Below, one piece after another: positions 20,387 through 29,734 of a DNA stretch of 64,000 bases. Location: assembly GCF_023499255.1 (NCBI RefSeq), contig NZ_CP092183.1, forward strand, positions 2,903,501-2,967,500, given 5' to 3'. Every line of letters starts with the position of its first letter. The first letter of the stretch is position 1. The notes under the pieces were generated by a model. That model saw nothing but the letters and a program-made list of their open reading frames with translations. It did no database searches and was not told where the DNA came from. The DNA comes from Couchioplanes caeruleus. GTDB taxonomy: Bacteria; Actinomycetota; Actinomycetes; Mycobacteriales; Micromonosporaceae. Position numbers and translations under genes: made by a program.

Positions 20387-20418
20387 GCACTGCGCCCCGG
20401 CAACGACGGGCGCAGTGC
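20387..20418. terminator. Hairpin between convergent argG and dapE
   Basis: A perfect 11-base stem, GCACTGCGCCC pairing with GGGCGCAGTGC across a 10-base loop, lies 33 bases after the argG stop and 35 before the dapE stop. There is no T tract, as is common in GC-rich actinobacteria. It can act for both strands. Confidence 0.75.
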
Positions 20419-20452
20419 GACGCTGGTTGCGGTCGGTGACCGGGGCGCGGAA

Positions 20453-21520
20453 CTACTTGAGCCAGGTGGCGAGCACGCGTTCGCACTCGCGGATCTCGGC
20501 GACCGGGACGTGCTCGTCGTCGGTGTGGGCGAGCAGCGGGTCGCCCGGCGCGTAGTTGACCGCCGGGATGCCGAGCTCGGCGAAGCGGGACACGTCGGTC
20601 CAGCCGAACTTCGCCGCGGGTTCCTTGCCCACCACGGCCAGGAATTCCGCGGCGGCCGGCTGGTCCAGGCCCGGGCGCGCGCCCGGCGCCTTGTCCCGGA
20701 TCTCCAGGTCGTACCCGGCGAAGAGCTCCTGGAGGTAGGCGTACGCCTCGTCGATCGTGCGGTCGGGCGCGAACCGGTGGTTGATGTCGATGACGCATTC
20801 GTCGGGGACCACGTTGCCGGCCAGCCCGCCCTGGATGTTCACGGCGTTGAGGCCCTCGTGGTACTGCAGGCCGTCGACGACCGGGCGGCGCGCCTCGTAC
20901 GCGGTGAGGATGGCGAGGATCGGCGCGGCGGCGTGGATCGCGTTGACCCCGCGCCACGAGCGGGCGGTGTGCGCGGCCCTGCCCTCGAGGGTGATCCGGA
21001 CGCGCATCGTGCCCTGGCAGCCGCCCTCGACCGCGGCGTTCGAGGGCTCGCCGAGGATGGCGAAGTCGCCGGCCAGCCACTCGGGGTGGTTGCGCACGAG
21101 GCGGCCGAGCCCGTTCTTCACCGAGGCGACCTCCTCGTTGTCGTAGCAGACGAACGTGAGGTCGTGCTTCGGCTCGGTGACGGTGGCGGCGATGCGGAGC
21201 TGGGTGGCCAGGCCGGCCTTCATGTCGCAGGTGCCGCGGCCGTACAGCAGCTCGGCGTCACCCTCCCCGGTGGTCCAGGTGGGCAGGTTGTCCTTGATCG
21301 GCACGGTGTCGAGGTGCCCGGCGAGCACGATGCGGCGGTCCCGGCCGAGGTTCGTGCGCGCCACCACGGCGTCGCCGTCGCGCAGCACCTCGAGGTGGCC
21401 CAGCTTGCGCAGCGCGGCCTCGACCGCGTCGGCGATCGCGGCCTCCGCGCCGGAGACCGAGGGGATGTCGCAGAGCGCGCGGGTCAATGAGACAACATCA
21501 TCGTGCAGGTCGAGCGTCAT
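20453..21520 (-). CDS. dapE: Succinyl-diaminopimelate desuccinylase
   Basis: This 355-residue M20 metallopeptidase-family enzyme hydrolyses N-succinyl-diaminopimelate in lysine and peptidoglycan synthesis. Metal-site motifs are LAGHLDTVP, GRGTCDMKAG and CYDNEEVAS, with AILGEPSNAAVEGGCQG and AHTARSWRGVNAIHA in the lid and substrate region and LLAHTDDEHVP near the end. The close relative ArgE is an alternative, but argJ makes it unnecessary and the sequence pattern matches actinobacterial DapE. Start ATG 21520 lies seven bases after a TAGGGT box. It is divergent from argH (49 bases). Confidence 0.9.
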   Translation of the reverse strand: MTLDLHDDVVSLTRALCDIPSVSGAEAAIADAVEAALRKLGHLEVLRDGDAVVARTNLGRDRRIVLAGHLDTVPIKDNLPTWTTGEGDAELLYGRGTCDMKAGLATQLRIAATVTEPKHDLTFVCYDNEEVASVKNGLGRLVRNHPEWLAGDFAILGEPSNAAVEGGCQGTMRVRITLEGRAAHTARSWRGVNAIHAAAPILAILTAYEARRPVVDGLQYHEGLNAVNIQGGLAGNVVPDECVIDINHRFAPDRTIDEAYAYLQELFAGYDLEIRDKAPGARPGLDQPAAAEFLAVVGKEPAAKFGWTDVSRFAELGIPAVNYAPGDPLLAHTDDEHVPVAEIRECERVLATWLK

Positions 21521-21527
21521 GGGGACG

Positions 21528-21533
21528 ACCCTA
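21528..21533 (-). promoter_or_regulatory. Putative -10 box for leaderless dapE
   Basis: TAGGGT on the minus strand ends seven bases before the dapE ATG, the geometry of a leaderless transcript. The whole dapE/argH divergent gap is only 49 bases, so the two promoters must overlap or argH must use GAGGAG with an upstream start. Confidence 0.45.
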
Positions 21534-21569
21534 TCGTCGGGGTCCCCGCTGAATGTGAGGAGTGAGGCA

Positions 21570-23000
21570 GTGCCGGAGACCGAAGGTCCGACCAGGCTGT
21601 GGGGTGGCCGGTTCGCCGGTGGACCGGCCGACGCGCTCGCGCGGCTGAGCGTCAGCGTGCACTTCGACTGGCGGCTGGCGCCGTACGACATCGCCGCGTC
21701 CCGGGCGCACGCGCGGGTGCTGGCCGGCGCGGGGCTGCTCGACGCCGACGAGCTCGGGCAGATGCTGGCGGCCCTCGACGACCTCGAGTCGGCGTGCGCG
21801 GCGGGGGAGTTCCGTCCGACGATCGAGGACGAGGACGTGCACACCGCCCTGGAGCGCGGGCTGCTGGAACGCCTCGGCGCGCTCGGCGGCAAGCTGCGCG
21901 CGGGCCGTTCCCGCAACGACCAGGTCGCCACGGACCTGCGGCTCTATCTGCGGGACCACGCCCGTGGGGTGGCCGCGGCGGTGGTCGAGCTGGCCGACGC
22001 GCTGATGGAGCAGGCCGGCCGGCACGTCGACACGCCCGCGCCGGGCCTGACCCACGTGCAGCACGCCCAGCCGGTCAGCTTCGGACACTGGCTGCTGGCC
22101 CACGTCCAGCCGCTGCTGCGCGACCTCGAGCGGCTGCGCGACTGGGACGAGCGCACGGCGATCTCCCCGCTCGGTTCCGGCGCGCTGGCCGGCTCGTCGC
22201 TGCCGCTGGACCCGGCCGCGGTCGCCAAGGAGCTCGGCTTCAAGGCGCCGGTGCAGAATTCCATGGACGGCGTCGCCGACCGTGACTTCGTGGCCGAGTT
22301 CCTCTTCATCACCAGCCTGATCGGCGTGCACCTGTCCCGCCTCGGCGAGGAGGTCGTGCTCTGGACCTCCACCGAGTTCGGCTGGGTGATCCTCGACGAC
22401 GCGTTCGCCACCGGGTCGTCGATCATGCCGCAGAAGAAGAACGCCGACATCGCGGAACTGGCCCGCGGCAAGGCCGGTCGGCTGATCGGCGGCCTGGTCG
22501 CGGTGCTGACCATGCTCAAGGGGCTGCCGCTGACGTACGACCGCGACATGCAGGAGGACAAGGAGCCGGTCTTCGACGCGGTGGACACGCTGCAGCTGCT
22601 GCTGCCCGCGCTGGCCGGGATGATCTCCACGATGACCGTACGCGTGGACCGGCTGGCGGCGGCGGCGCCGGTCGGCTTCTCGCTGGCCACCGAGGTCGCC
22701 GACTGGCTGGTCCGCAAGGGGGTCCCGTTCCGTGACGCCCACGAGATCACCGGCCGGCTCGTCGCGCTGTGCGCGGCCCGCGAGTGCGAGCTCGAGGACG
22801 TCAGCGACGACGACCTGAAGACGGTCAGCGAGCACCTCGACCCGTCCGTACGCCAGGTCCTGTCGGTCCGCAGCGCGCTCGCCGGCCGCACGACGCCCGG
22901 CTCGACCGGCCCGGGCCCGGTCGCCGACCAGCTCCAGACGGCGTCGGACAAGCTCGACGGCTGGCGCGAGTGGGCGATCGAACGGGTCGTCCCGCGCTGA
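21570..23000 (+). CDS. argH: Argininosuccinate lyase
   Basis: This 476-residue fumarase-superfamily enzyme releases arginine and fumarate. Motifs: LWGGRFAGGPAD at the N-terminus, EDEDVHTALE, AGRSRNDQVATDLRLYLRD, TPGLTHVQHAQPVSFGHWLL-type segment (here APGLTHVQHAQPVSF) and the catalytic serine loop GSSIMPQKKN. The GTG at 21570 is chosen for the GAGGAG ribosome site about eight bases upstream. It has its own promoter region, separated from argG by dapE on the other strand. Confidence 0.96.
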   Translation: MPETEGPTRLWGGRFAGGPADALARLSVSVHFDWRLAPYDIAASRAHARVLAGAGLLDADELGQMLAALDDLESACAAGEFRPTIEDEDVHTALERGLLERLGALGGKLRAGRSRNDQVATDLRLYLRDHARGVAAAVVELADALMEQAGRHVDTPAPGLTHVQHAQPVSFGHWLLAHVQPLLRDLERLRDWDERTAISPLGSGALAGSSLPLDPAAVAKELGFKAPVQNSMDGVADRDFVAEFLFITSLIGVHLSRLGEEVVLWTSTEFGWVILDDAFATGSSIMPQKKNADIAELARGKAGRLIGGLVAVLTMLKGLPLTYDRDMQEDKEPVFDAVDTLQLLLPALAGMISTMTVRVDRLAAAAPVGFSLATEVADWLVRKGVPFRDAHEITGRLVALCAARECELEDVSDDDLKTVSEHLDPSVRQVLSVRSALAGRTTPGSTGPGPVADQLQTASDKLDGWREWAIERVVPR

Positions 23001-23009
23001 GGTCCGGCC

Positions 23010-23045
23010 GCGGCCGGGGGTGCGCGCGCATTCGCCCCCGGCCGC
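23010..23045. terminator. Hairpin between convergent argH and GH62 gene
   Basis: A perfect 11-base stem, GCGGCCGGGGG with CCCCCGGCCGC, is separated by a 14-base loop in the 54-base gap between the two convergent genes. It is a bidirectional terminator candidate without a T tract. Confidence 0.75.
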
Positions 23046-23054
23046 GACGCTGGT

Positions 23055-24434
23055 TCAGCGCTGCAGGGTGAGCACGCCGGGCCGGTAGGGCAGCTTGCCG
23101 TAGTCGCCCCCGCTGCTGGGTGAGCGGCCCTGGTAGAGCAGTTGCAGGTTGCACGGGTCGATGGTCATGGTCTGGTCGGCGGTCGCGCGGACGAGGTCGC
23201 CGTGGCTGATGTCGTTGGTCCAGGTGGCGCCGCTGTTGGCCTTGCCCGCGAACGGGTTGCTCTCGGTCGCGGCCTGCGGTGTCCACGTACCGCCCAGGCT
23301 GGTGGCGGTGAACGAGCGGAAGTAACGCCCGTTCGCGCCGATCGCCTCGACGATCATCAGGTACTGGTTCTGGCCCTGCACCTTGTACACCTGCGGCGCC
23401 TCGAACAGGTTGTTCGTGGAATCGCTCATGACCGTGGTGTACGAGGACCCGAAGCTGCCCGGGAAGTTCCCGATCGGCATGCCGGCCCGGTAGATCTTGC
23501 CGTTGTCCCCGGCGAAGAACAGGTACATGTTGGTGCCGTCACCGATCAGCGTCTGGTCGATCGGACCGGTGCCGGAGCCGGAGATGCTGCCGGTGAACAG
23601 CGTCTGCGCCGAGGACCAGCCGTTGGCGTTGGTCGGATCCGACGACGTCTTGTAGCTGAACGCGGTCGGACCCCACTGATAGGCCAGCACCCAGATGTTC
23701 TTGGGCGCGAAGTAGAACAGCGTCGGCGCGACCGTGCCCTGACCCATCGCGTTCTGGCTGGCCGAGGCCATGTCCGACCAGTTGGTGAACAGGCCGAAGT
23801 TCATCGACCCCCAGCTCGAACCGGTGTCGTGCGTGGTGGCGTACACCAGGTGCCGGCCGTTGTAGGGCACCGTCGTGAAGTCCTTCAACGACGCCCACCC
23901 CGAACGCGGCGTGGCCAGCGCACCCGTGGAACTCCACCGGTACGACGACGGCAACGTGCACGAACCACTCGGCGGCGGCGTCGTGGGCGGGGTGGTCGGC
24001 GGGGTGGTGGGTGTCGTGCCGCCCGTGCAGGTCACCCCGTTCAGCGAGAACGTGGTGGGTGCGGGGTTGCTGCCCGTCCAGGACCCCGTGAAGCCGAACG
24101 ACGCCGTCCCGTTGGTCGCGATGGAGCCGTTGTAGCTCACGTTCTGCGCGGTCACCGCCGAGCCGCTCTGCGCCAGCGAGGTGTTCCACGCCTGGTTCAC
24201 CGTCTGCCCGCCGGCGAACGACCACCGCAGCGCCCAGCTCGTCACGGGGTCGCCGAGGTTCGTGATCGACACGTCGGCGTTGAACCCGCCCTGCCACTGC
24301 GAGGACACGGCGTAGGTGACCGAGCACCCCGCTGCCGCGGCTTCCGCCGGCGTCGCGACGGTGACGGCGGTGGACGCCAGCAGCGTCACGCCGGCCGTCA
24401 CCAGAGCGGCGCCGGTCGCTTTCCGTTTGCTCAT
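23055..24434 (-). CDS. Secreted GH62 alpha-L-arabinofuranosidase with CBM2
   Basis: This 459-residue secreted enzyme has a signal peptide ([19 protein letters not shown], cut near AEAAAA), then a CBM2 cellulose/xylan-binding domain (about 35-135, [19 protein letters not shown]), a TTP-rich linker, and a GH62 five-bladed propeller from about 160. The catalytic residues expected in GH62 are visible: the aspartate in WASLKDFT, the one in GPIDQTL and the glutamate in [11 protein letters not shown]62 removes arabinose side chains from arabinoxylan. AGGAG lies six bases before ATG 24434. A CebR-like palindrome is 46-57 bases upstream. Confidence 0.94.
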   Translation of the reverse strand: MSKRKATGAALVTAGVTLLASTAVTVATPAEAAAAGCSVTYAVSSQWQGGFNADVSITNLGDPVTSWALRWSFAGGQTVNQAWNTSLAQSGSAVTAQNVSYNGSIATNGTASFGFTGSWTGSNPAPTTFSLNGVTCTGGTTPTTPPTTPPTTPPPSGSCTLPSSYRWSSTGALATPRSGWASLKDFTTVPYNGRHLVYATTHDTGSSWGSMNFGLFTNWSDMASASQNAMGQGTVAPTLFYFAPKNIWVLAYQWGPTAFSYKTSSDPTNANGWSSAQTLFTGSISGSGTGPIDQTLIGDGTNMYLFFAGDNGKIYRAGMPIGNFPGSFGSSYTTVMSDSTNNLFEAPQVYKVQGQNQYLMIVEAIGANGRYFRSFTATSLGGTWTPQAATESNPFAGKANSGATWTNDISHGDLVRATADQTMTIDPCNLQLLYQGRSPSSGGDYGKLPYRPGVLTLQR

Positions 24435-24479
24435 CGAATTCTCCTGACAGGATGACGGCGTGCGCATTCGGGATGCTAC

Positions 24480-24491
24480 GGGAGCGCTCCC
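24480..24491. promoter_or_regulatory. CebR/LacI-type operator, GH62 side
   Basis: GGGAGCGCTCCC is a perfect 12-base palindrome; with its flanks it matches 13 of 14 positions of the Streptomyces CebR operator TGGGAGCGCTCCCA. It lies just upstream of the GH62 gene in the 208-base divergent region. Confidence 0.75.
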
Positions 24492-24603
24492 AGAGACTCA
24501 ATGAATGCTATTTCTCCAAGCCCGGTGAAAAACCGTTATGCCGGCGACTGGCAATGGGTCGTCTTATCCACGAGCTTGAATGCCAAGAAATCTGCTGGCA
24601 ACG

Positions 24604-24617
24604 TGGAAGCGCTCCCA
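24604..24617. promoter_or_regulatory. CebR/LacI-type operator, GH43 side
   Basis: TGGAAGCGCTCCCA differs at one position from the CebR operator consensus. It sits 26-39 bases before the GH43 start, where a repressor would block RNA polymerase or its escape. Confidence 0.75.
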
Positions 24618-24642
24618 CCGAGTCCGACCGAAGGAGATCAGG

Positions 24643-26604
24643 ATGCCCCGCGCGCATCCGCGGCTGTGGATCGCCGCGAGCCTCGCCCTGGCGCTCAGCG
24701 TCGCCGGAATCTCCGTCGGCTCCAGCGCCCGGGCCGCAGCCGCCTGCCGGGTCACGTACACGGTGACCAACCAGTGGCAGGGCGGTTTCGGCGCCTCCGT
24801 GACCATCGACAACCTCGGTGACCCGCTGACCGGCTGGCGGCTCGGCTGGGCGTTCACCGCCGGGCAGACCGTCACCCAGCTGTGGAACGGCTCGGTCACC
24901 CAGTCCGGCTCGCAGGTGACAGTGACCAACGCCGAGTACAACGCGAACCTGCCCACCGGGGGGAGCGCTTCGTTCGGGTTCAACGGCGCGGCTACGTCCG
25001 GCAACCCGGCGCCGGCCGGCTTCACTCTGAACGGCGTGCCGTGCACCGGTGAGCCCGTCCCGTCGACCCCGCCGCCGACCACCCCGCCGCCGACGAACCC
25101 GTCCGCGCCGAGCACCTTCACCAATCCCGTGGTCTGGCAGGACTTCGCCGACGGCGACATCATCCGGGTCGGCGACGTCTACTACTACTCGGCGTCCACC
25201 ATGCACTACTCGCCGGGCGCGCCGATCCTGCGCTCGTACGACCTGGTCAACTGGGAGTACGCCGGCCACTCGGTCCCGCGGCTGGACTTCGACTCGTCCG
25301 CGTACGACCTGAGCGGCGGGCGGGCGTACGTGAAGGGCATCTGGGCCTCGGCCTTCAACTACCGGCCCAGCAACAGCACGTACTACTGGCTCGGGTGCAC
25401 GGAGTTCAACCGCACGTACGTCTACAGCTCGTCGTCGGTCAGCGGTGGCTGGACGAAGAAGGCCCGCATCAACAACTGCTACTACGACGCCGGCCTGCTG
25501 TTCGACAACGACACCCCGTACGTCGCCTACGGCAACACCACGATCAGCGTGGCCCAGCTGTCGTCCGACCTGACCTCCCAGGTCCGCGCCCAGACGGTGT
25601 ACCAGACCCCGTCGAGCATCGGCACCCTCGAGGGCTCCCGCATGTACAAGCGCGGCAACTACTACTACATCTGGGTGACCCGCCCGGCCAACGGGCAGTA
25701 CGTGCTGCGCTCGACCAGCCCGTGGGGCCCGTACGAGCAGCGCCAGGTCCTGCTGAACCTGCCCGGCCCGATCAGCGGCGGCGGGGTGCCGCACCAGGGC
25801 GGGCTCGTGCAGACCCAGAACGGCGACTGGTGGTACATGGCCTTCACCGACGCGTACCCCGGCGGCCGGATGCCGACCCTCGCGCCGATCACGTGGAGCG
25901 GCGACGGCTGGCCCGTCCTGCAGACCGTCGACGGCCGATGGGGCGCCAGCTACCCGCGCCCGAACCTGCCCTGGCACCCGCTGACGCCGATGACCGGCTC
26001 GGACTCCTTCGCCGGCACCACTCTCGGCCCGCAGTACGAGTGGAACCACAACCCGGACACCACCAAGGTCACGGTGAACAACGGGCTGCGGCTGTCGACC
26101 GCCACCGTCACCAACGACCTGTACAACGCCCGGAACACGCTGACCCGCCGGATCCAGGGCCCGTCGTCCACGGCGACCGTGCAGCTGGACTACTCGGCGA
26201 TGGCCGACGGGGACCGTACCGGCCTGGCCATGCTGCGCGACTCCTCGGCCTGGATCGGCATCCGCAAGGACGGATCCACCACCCGGGTCTCGATGACCAA
26301 CGGCCTCACCATGTCGACCAGCGGCTGGACCACCACCGGCACGGGCACCGAACAGGCCGGCGCCACCGTGAGCGGGGGCCGGATCTGGTTGCGGATCAAC
26401 GCCGACATCCGGCCCGGATCCGGGCGCACCGCGCGGTTCTCGTACAGCACCGACGGCACGACGTTCACCACCCTGGGACCGGCGTTCACGCTCAACAACG
26501 ATTGGCAGTTCTTCATGGGCTACCGCTTCGGCATCTTCAACTACGCCACCCGCAGCCTCGGCGGCGCGGTCACCGTCAACCAGTTCTCGGTCGTGACGCC
26601 GTGA
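24643..26604 (+). CDS. Secreted GH43 enzyme (arabinofuranosidase/xylosidase type) with CBM2
   Basis: This 653-residue enzyme has a signal peptide (RLWIAASLALALSVAGI), a CBM2 domain (about 32-135, CRVTYTVTNQWQGGFGASV), a TPPPTTPPPTNPS linker, the GH43 propeller (about 155-460) and a C-terminal beta-sandwich of the PF17851 type (about 470-650). Active-site aspartates are seen in WQDFADGDIIR and YYDAGLLFDND, and the acid glutamate in GTLEGSRMYKRG. This layout is common for enzymes that act on arabinoxylan side chains. AGGAG precedes the ATG; a frame extension upstream has no homology. Confidence 0.93.
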   Translation: MPRAHPRLWIAASLALALSVAGISVGSSARAAAACRVTYTVTNQWQGGFGASVTIDNLGDPLTGWRLGWAFTAGQTVTQLWNGSVTQSGSQVTVTNAEYNANLPTGGSASFGFNGAATSGNPAPAGFTLNGVPCTGEPVPSTPPPTTPPPTNPSAPSTFTNPVVWQDFADGDIIRVGDVYYYSASTMHYSPGAPILRSYDLVNWEYAGHSVPRLDFDSSAYDLSGGRAYVKGIWASAFNYRPSNSTYYWLGCTEFNRTYVYSSSSVSGGWTKKARINNCYYDAGLLFDNDTPYVAYGNTTISVAQLSSDLTSQVRAQTVYQTPSSIGTLEGSRMYKRGNYYYIWVTRPANGQYVLRSTSPWGPYEQRQVLLNLPGPISGGGVPHQGGLVQTQNGDWWYMAFTDAYPGGRMPTLAPITWSGDGWPVLQTVDGRWGASYPRPNLPWHPLTPMTGSDSFAGTTLGPQYEWNHNPDTTKVTVNNGLRLSTATVTNDLYNARNTLTRRIQGPSSTATVQLDYSAMADGDRTGLAMLRDSSAWIGIRKDGSTTRVSMTNGLTMSTSGWTTTGTGTEQAGATVSGGRIWLRINADIRPGSGRTARFSYSTDGTTFTTLGPAFTLNNDWQFFMGYRFGIFNYATRSLGGAVTVNQFSVVTP

Positions 26605-26624
26605 TGCCGGGACGGGGAGGTCGC

Positions 26625-28331
26625 GTGAAATCGCTGCTCGCCGTGGTCGGCGCGGCCCTGCTGCTGATCCTGGGGGCGCCGGTGCCGGCCCGCGCCGACA
26701 ACCCCATCGTCCAGACCATCTACACCGCCGATCCGGCCCCGCTGGTGCACAACGACCGCGTCTACCTCTACACCGGACACGACGAGGACAACTCGACGTA
26801 CTTCACGATGAAGGAGTGGCGGGTCTGGTCGTCCGCCGACATGGTGAACTGGACCGACCACGGCTCGCCCCTGGACCTGTCCGACTTCAGCTGGGCCGCG
26901 AGCAACGCCTGGGCGGGTCAGGCCGTCGAACGCAACGGCAGGTTCTACTGGTACGTCCCCATGACCACGAAGGCCACCGGCCGGATGGCCATCGGGGTGG
27001 CGGTCGCCGACAGCCCCACGGGACCCTTCCACGACGCGCTCGGGCATCCGCTCGTCGAGACCAACGAGATCGACCCGACCGTGTTCATCGACGACGACGG
27101 GCAGGCGTACCTCTACTGGGGCAACCCCAACCTCTGGTACGTCCGGCTCAACGCCGACATGATCTCGTATTCCGGCAGCCCGGCGAAGATCCCGCTGACC
27201 ACCGCCGGCTTCGGCACCCGGACCGGGGACGCCAACCGGCCCACCCTCTTCGAGGAAGGCCCCTGGGTCTACAAGCGCAACAACCTCTACTACCTGGTGT
27301 ACGCCGCGAAGTGCTGCTCGGAGTTCATCGCCTACTCGACGGCGCCCGGACCGCTCGGACCGTGGACCTACCGCGGCACCGTGATGCCCACCCAGGGCAG
27401 CAGCTTCACCAACCACCCGGGCGTCATCGACTTCGCCGGGAACTCGTACTTCTTCTACCACAACGGGGCGCTGCCGGGCGGTGGCGGATACACCCGCTCG
27501 GTCGCCGTCGAGAAGTTCAGCTACCGCTCGGACGGGACGATCCCGACCATCACCATGACGACGACCGGCGCGCCGCAGGTCGGCACGCTCGACCCGTACG
27601 TCCGGCAGGAAGCCGAGACGATCGCTTTCGAGTCCGGTGTGGAGACCGAGGCCGCCGGCGCGAGCGGCCGCGCGGTCAGCTTCATCGACAACGGCGACTG
27701 GATCAAGGTCAAGGGCGTCGCGTTCGGCGCGGGTGCGTCGGCGTTCACCGCCCAGGCCGCGTCCGCCACCTCCGGCGGCCGCATCGAGGTGCGGCTCGAC
27801 GGCGCGACCGGCACTCTCGCGGGGACCTGCACCGTGCCCGGCACCGGAGGCTGGCAGACCTGGACCGGCGTGAGCTGCCCGGTGACGGCCACCGGCACGC
27901 ACGACCTGTACCTGCGCTTCACCGGGGGCAGCGGCAGCCTGTTCAACCTCGACCGGTGGCAGTTCACCCGCGCCGGTACGCCCCCGCCGACCGACCCGCC
28001 GCCCACTGATCCGCCGCCGACCGATCCGCCCGCGAGCGCCGGTTGCACCGCCGCCTACCGCACCACCAACACCTGGTCCGGCGGCTTCCAGGCCGAGGTC
28101 ACCGTGACGGCCGGAACCGCGCCGGTCAACGGATGGCGTGTCACCTGGACGGCCGCCGCCGGGCAGAGCATCTCCCAGGTCTGGAACGGCACGCTCAGCA
28201 CCAGCGGTACGACCGTGACCGTCGGCAACGCGTCGTACAACGGCGCTCTGGCGGCAAGCGCGTCCACCACGTTCGGGCTGCTCGCCGGGGGCAGCCCGGG
28301 CACACCCTCGCTCACCTGCACAACCACCTGA
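26625..28331 (+). CDS. Secreted GH43 enzyme with CBM6 and CBM2
   Basis: This protein of about 568 residues starts at GTG 26625, with GGGGAGG four bases upstream; an ATG at 26604 that overlaps the previous stop is an alternative. A signal peptide (KSLLAVVGAALLLILGAPVP, cut after ARA) leads into a GH43 propeller (about 25-320; aspartates in YTADPAPLV and NEIDPTVFID, glutamate in FEEGPWVYK). A CBM6 follows (about 325-445, RQEAETIAFE, IDNGDWIKVKGV), then a DPPPT-repeat linker and a C-terminal CBM2. It should hydrolyse arabinose- or xylose-containing polymers. Confidence 0.92.
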   Translation: MKSLLAVVGAALLLILGAPVPARADNPIVQTIYTADPAPLVHNDRVYLYTGHDEDNSTYFTMKEWRVWSSADMVNWTDHGSPLDLSDFSWAASNAWAGQAVERNGRFYWYVPMTTKATGRMAIGVAVADSPTGPFHDALGHPLVETNEIDPTVFIDDDGQAYLYWGNPNLWYVRLNADMISYSGSPAKIPLTTAGFGTRTGDANRPTLFEEGPWVYKRNNLYYLVYAAKCCSEFIAYSTAPGPLGPWTYRGTVMPTQGSSFTNHPGVIDFAGNSYFFYHNGALPGGGGYTRSVAVEKFSYRSDGTIPTITMTTTGAPQVGTLDPYVRQEAETIAFESGVETEAAGASGRAVSFIDNGDWIKVKGVAFGAGASAFTAQAASATSGGRIEVRLDGATGTLAGTCTVPGTGGWQTWTGVSCPVTATGTHDLYLRFTGGSGSLFNLDRWQFTRAGTPPPTDPPPTDPPPTDPPASAGCTAAYRTTNTWSGGFQAEVTVTAGTAPVNGWRVTWTAAAGQSISQVWNGTLSTSGTTVTVGNASYNGALAASASTTFGLLAGGSPGTPSLTCTTT

Positions 28332-28352
28332 CAGCGATCCCCAGGAGTCACC

Positions 28353-29690
28353 GTGCTCAGACAACGGACGTCATCCCCATCCTCCGACCGAGTCCGCCGC
28401 CTCGCCGCCTCGGCGGGCGCCGCCGTCGCCGCGCTGGCACTGGGGGCGGCGATGGTGACCGGTGTGCTCGGTGGCACGGCCGCTGCGGCGCCGGCCGCCG
28501 CGGCGGTCACGGCCGGCTGCGGCAAGGCGCCGACGCTGACCAGTGGCACCCGGACGATCTCGAGCGGCGGGCAGAACCGGACGTACATCCTGCGCGTCCC
28601 GGACGGCTACGACCGGAACCGGCCGTACAAGCTGATCTTCGCCTTCCACTGGCTGAACGGGACCGCCCAGGACGTGGCGAGCGGCGGCTCCGCCGGCGCG
28701 GTGTGGGCGTACTACGGGCAACAGCAGTTGTCGGACAACAGCGCGATCCTCGTCGCGCCGCAGGGCATCGACAACGGATGGGCGAACACCGGCGGCCGGG
28801 ACCTCGCTCTCGTCGACGCGCTCACCTCGCTGATCGAGGGTGACCTGTGTGTCGACACCTCGCAGCTGTTCGCCACCGGCTGGAGCTACGGCGGGGCGAT
28901 GAGCTACGCCGTCGCGTGCGCCCGCCCGACCGTGTTCCGCGCGGTCGCCGTCATGTCCGGCGCCAACCTGAGCGGATGCTCCGGGGGCACCCAGCCGGTC
29001 GCCTATCTCGGCATCCACGGCACGCACGACAGCGTGCTCGACATCTCGCTCGGCCGCCAGCTGCGTGACACCTTCGTGCGCAACAACGGGTGCACGCCGC
29101 AGAACCCGCCCGAGCCGGCCCGGGGCAGCCTGAGCCACATCGTGACCGCGTACTCCGGGTGCCGCGCCGGCTATCCGGTGACCTGGGCCGCGTTCGACGG
29201 CGACCACACCCCCGAGCCGGTGGACGGGACCACGAGCACGAACGGCGCCCGTACCTGGACCGGCGGCGAGATCTGGCGGTTCTTCTCGCAGCTGCCCAGC
29301 ACCACCACGCCGCCCTCGTCCCCGTCCACGCCGCCGTCCTCGCCGTCCACGCCCCCGTCCTCGCCGTCCACACCCCCGTCCGGGCAGCCCCGCGCCTGTA
29401 CCGCCACCCTCAAGGTGGTCAACACCTGGCAGGGCGGCTTCCAGGCGGACGCCACGGTGACCAGCACCGGCACGGCGGCCACGACCGGATGGCGGGTGAG
29501 CTGGACGCTGCCGGCCGGCCAGACGATCAGCCAGGTCTGGAACGGTTCGCTGAGCACCGCGGGCGGTACGGCCACCGTGACCAACGCGTCGTACAACGGG
29601 GCGCTGGCACCCGGTGCCGGAACCACCTTCGGCATGCTCGTCAACGGAACCCCGGGAACCACGCCGGCCCTGGCCTGCGCCGCGCAGTAA
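28353..29690 (+). CDS. Secreted feruloyl-esterase-like CE1 protein with CBM2
   Basis: This 445-residue protein has a long positively charged N-region followed by a hydrophobic signal, then an alpha/beta-hydrolase of the CE1/polyhydroxybutyrate-depolymerase-like type (about 55-320). The nucleophile serine is in GWSYGGAMS, with an acid residue near GTHDSVLD and the histidine in FDGDHTPEP. A Ser/Pro/Thr linker made of four SSPSTPP-type repeats leads to a C-terminal CBM2 very similar to the one in the preceding GH43 gene. Such enzymes cleave ferulic acid from arabinose side chains. CAGGAG precedes the GTG at 28353. Confidence 0.9.
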   Translation: MLRQRTSSPSSDRVRRLAASAGAAVAALALGAAMVTGVLGGTAAAAPAAAAVTAGCGKAPTLTSGTRTISSGGQNRTYILRVPDGYDRNRPYKLIFAFHWLNGTAQDVASGGSAGAVWAYYGQQQLSDNSAILVAPQGIDNGWANTGGRDLALVDALTSLIEGDLCVDTSQLFATGWSYGGAMSYAVACARPTVFRAVAVMSGANLSGCSGGTQPVAYLGIHGTHDSVLDISLGRQLRDTFVRNNGCTPQNPPEPARGSLSHIVTAYSGCRAGYPVTWAAFDGDHTPEPVDGTTSTNGARTWTGGEIWRFFSQLPSTTTPPSSPSTPPSSPSTPPSSPSTPPSGQPRACTATLKVVNTWQGGFQADATVTSTGTAATTGWRVSWTLPAGQTISQVWNGSLSTAGGTATVTNASYNGALAPGAGTTFGMLVNGTPGTTPALACAAQ

Positions 29691-29703
29691 CACCGAGCAC
29701 CCC

Positions 29704-29734
29704 CCGGCCGGCCACCTTCGCGGTGGCCGGCCGG
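29704..29734. terminator. Strong hairpin terminator after the esterase gene
   Basis: A perfect 13-base stem, CCGGCCGGCCACC with GGTGGCCGGCCGG, closes a 5-base TTCGC loop directly between the convergent esterase and HIT genes. It serves both strands. Confidence 0.85.

Noticed and set aside
20453..21520. Assignment of this gene as argE
   Set aside because: argJ already recycles the acetyl group, and the motif pattern fits actinobacterial DapE better.
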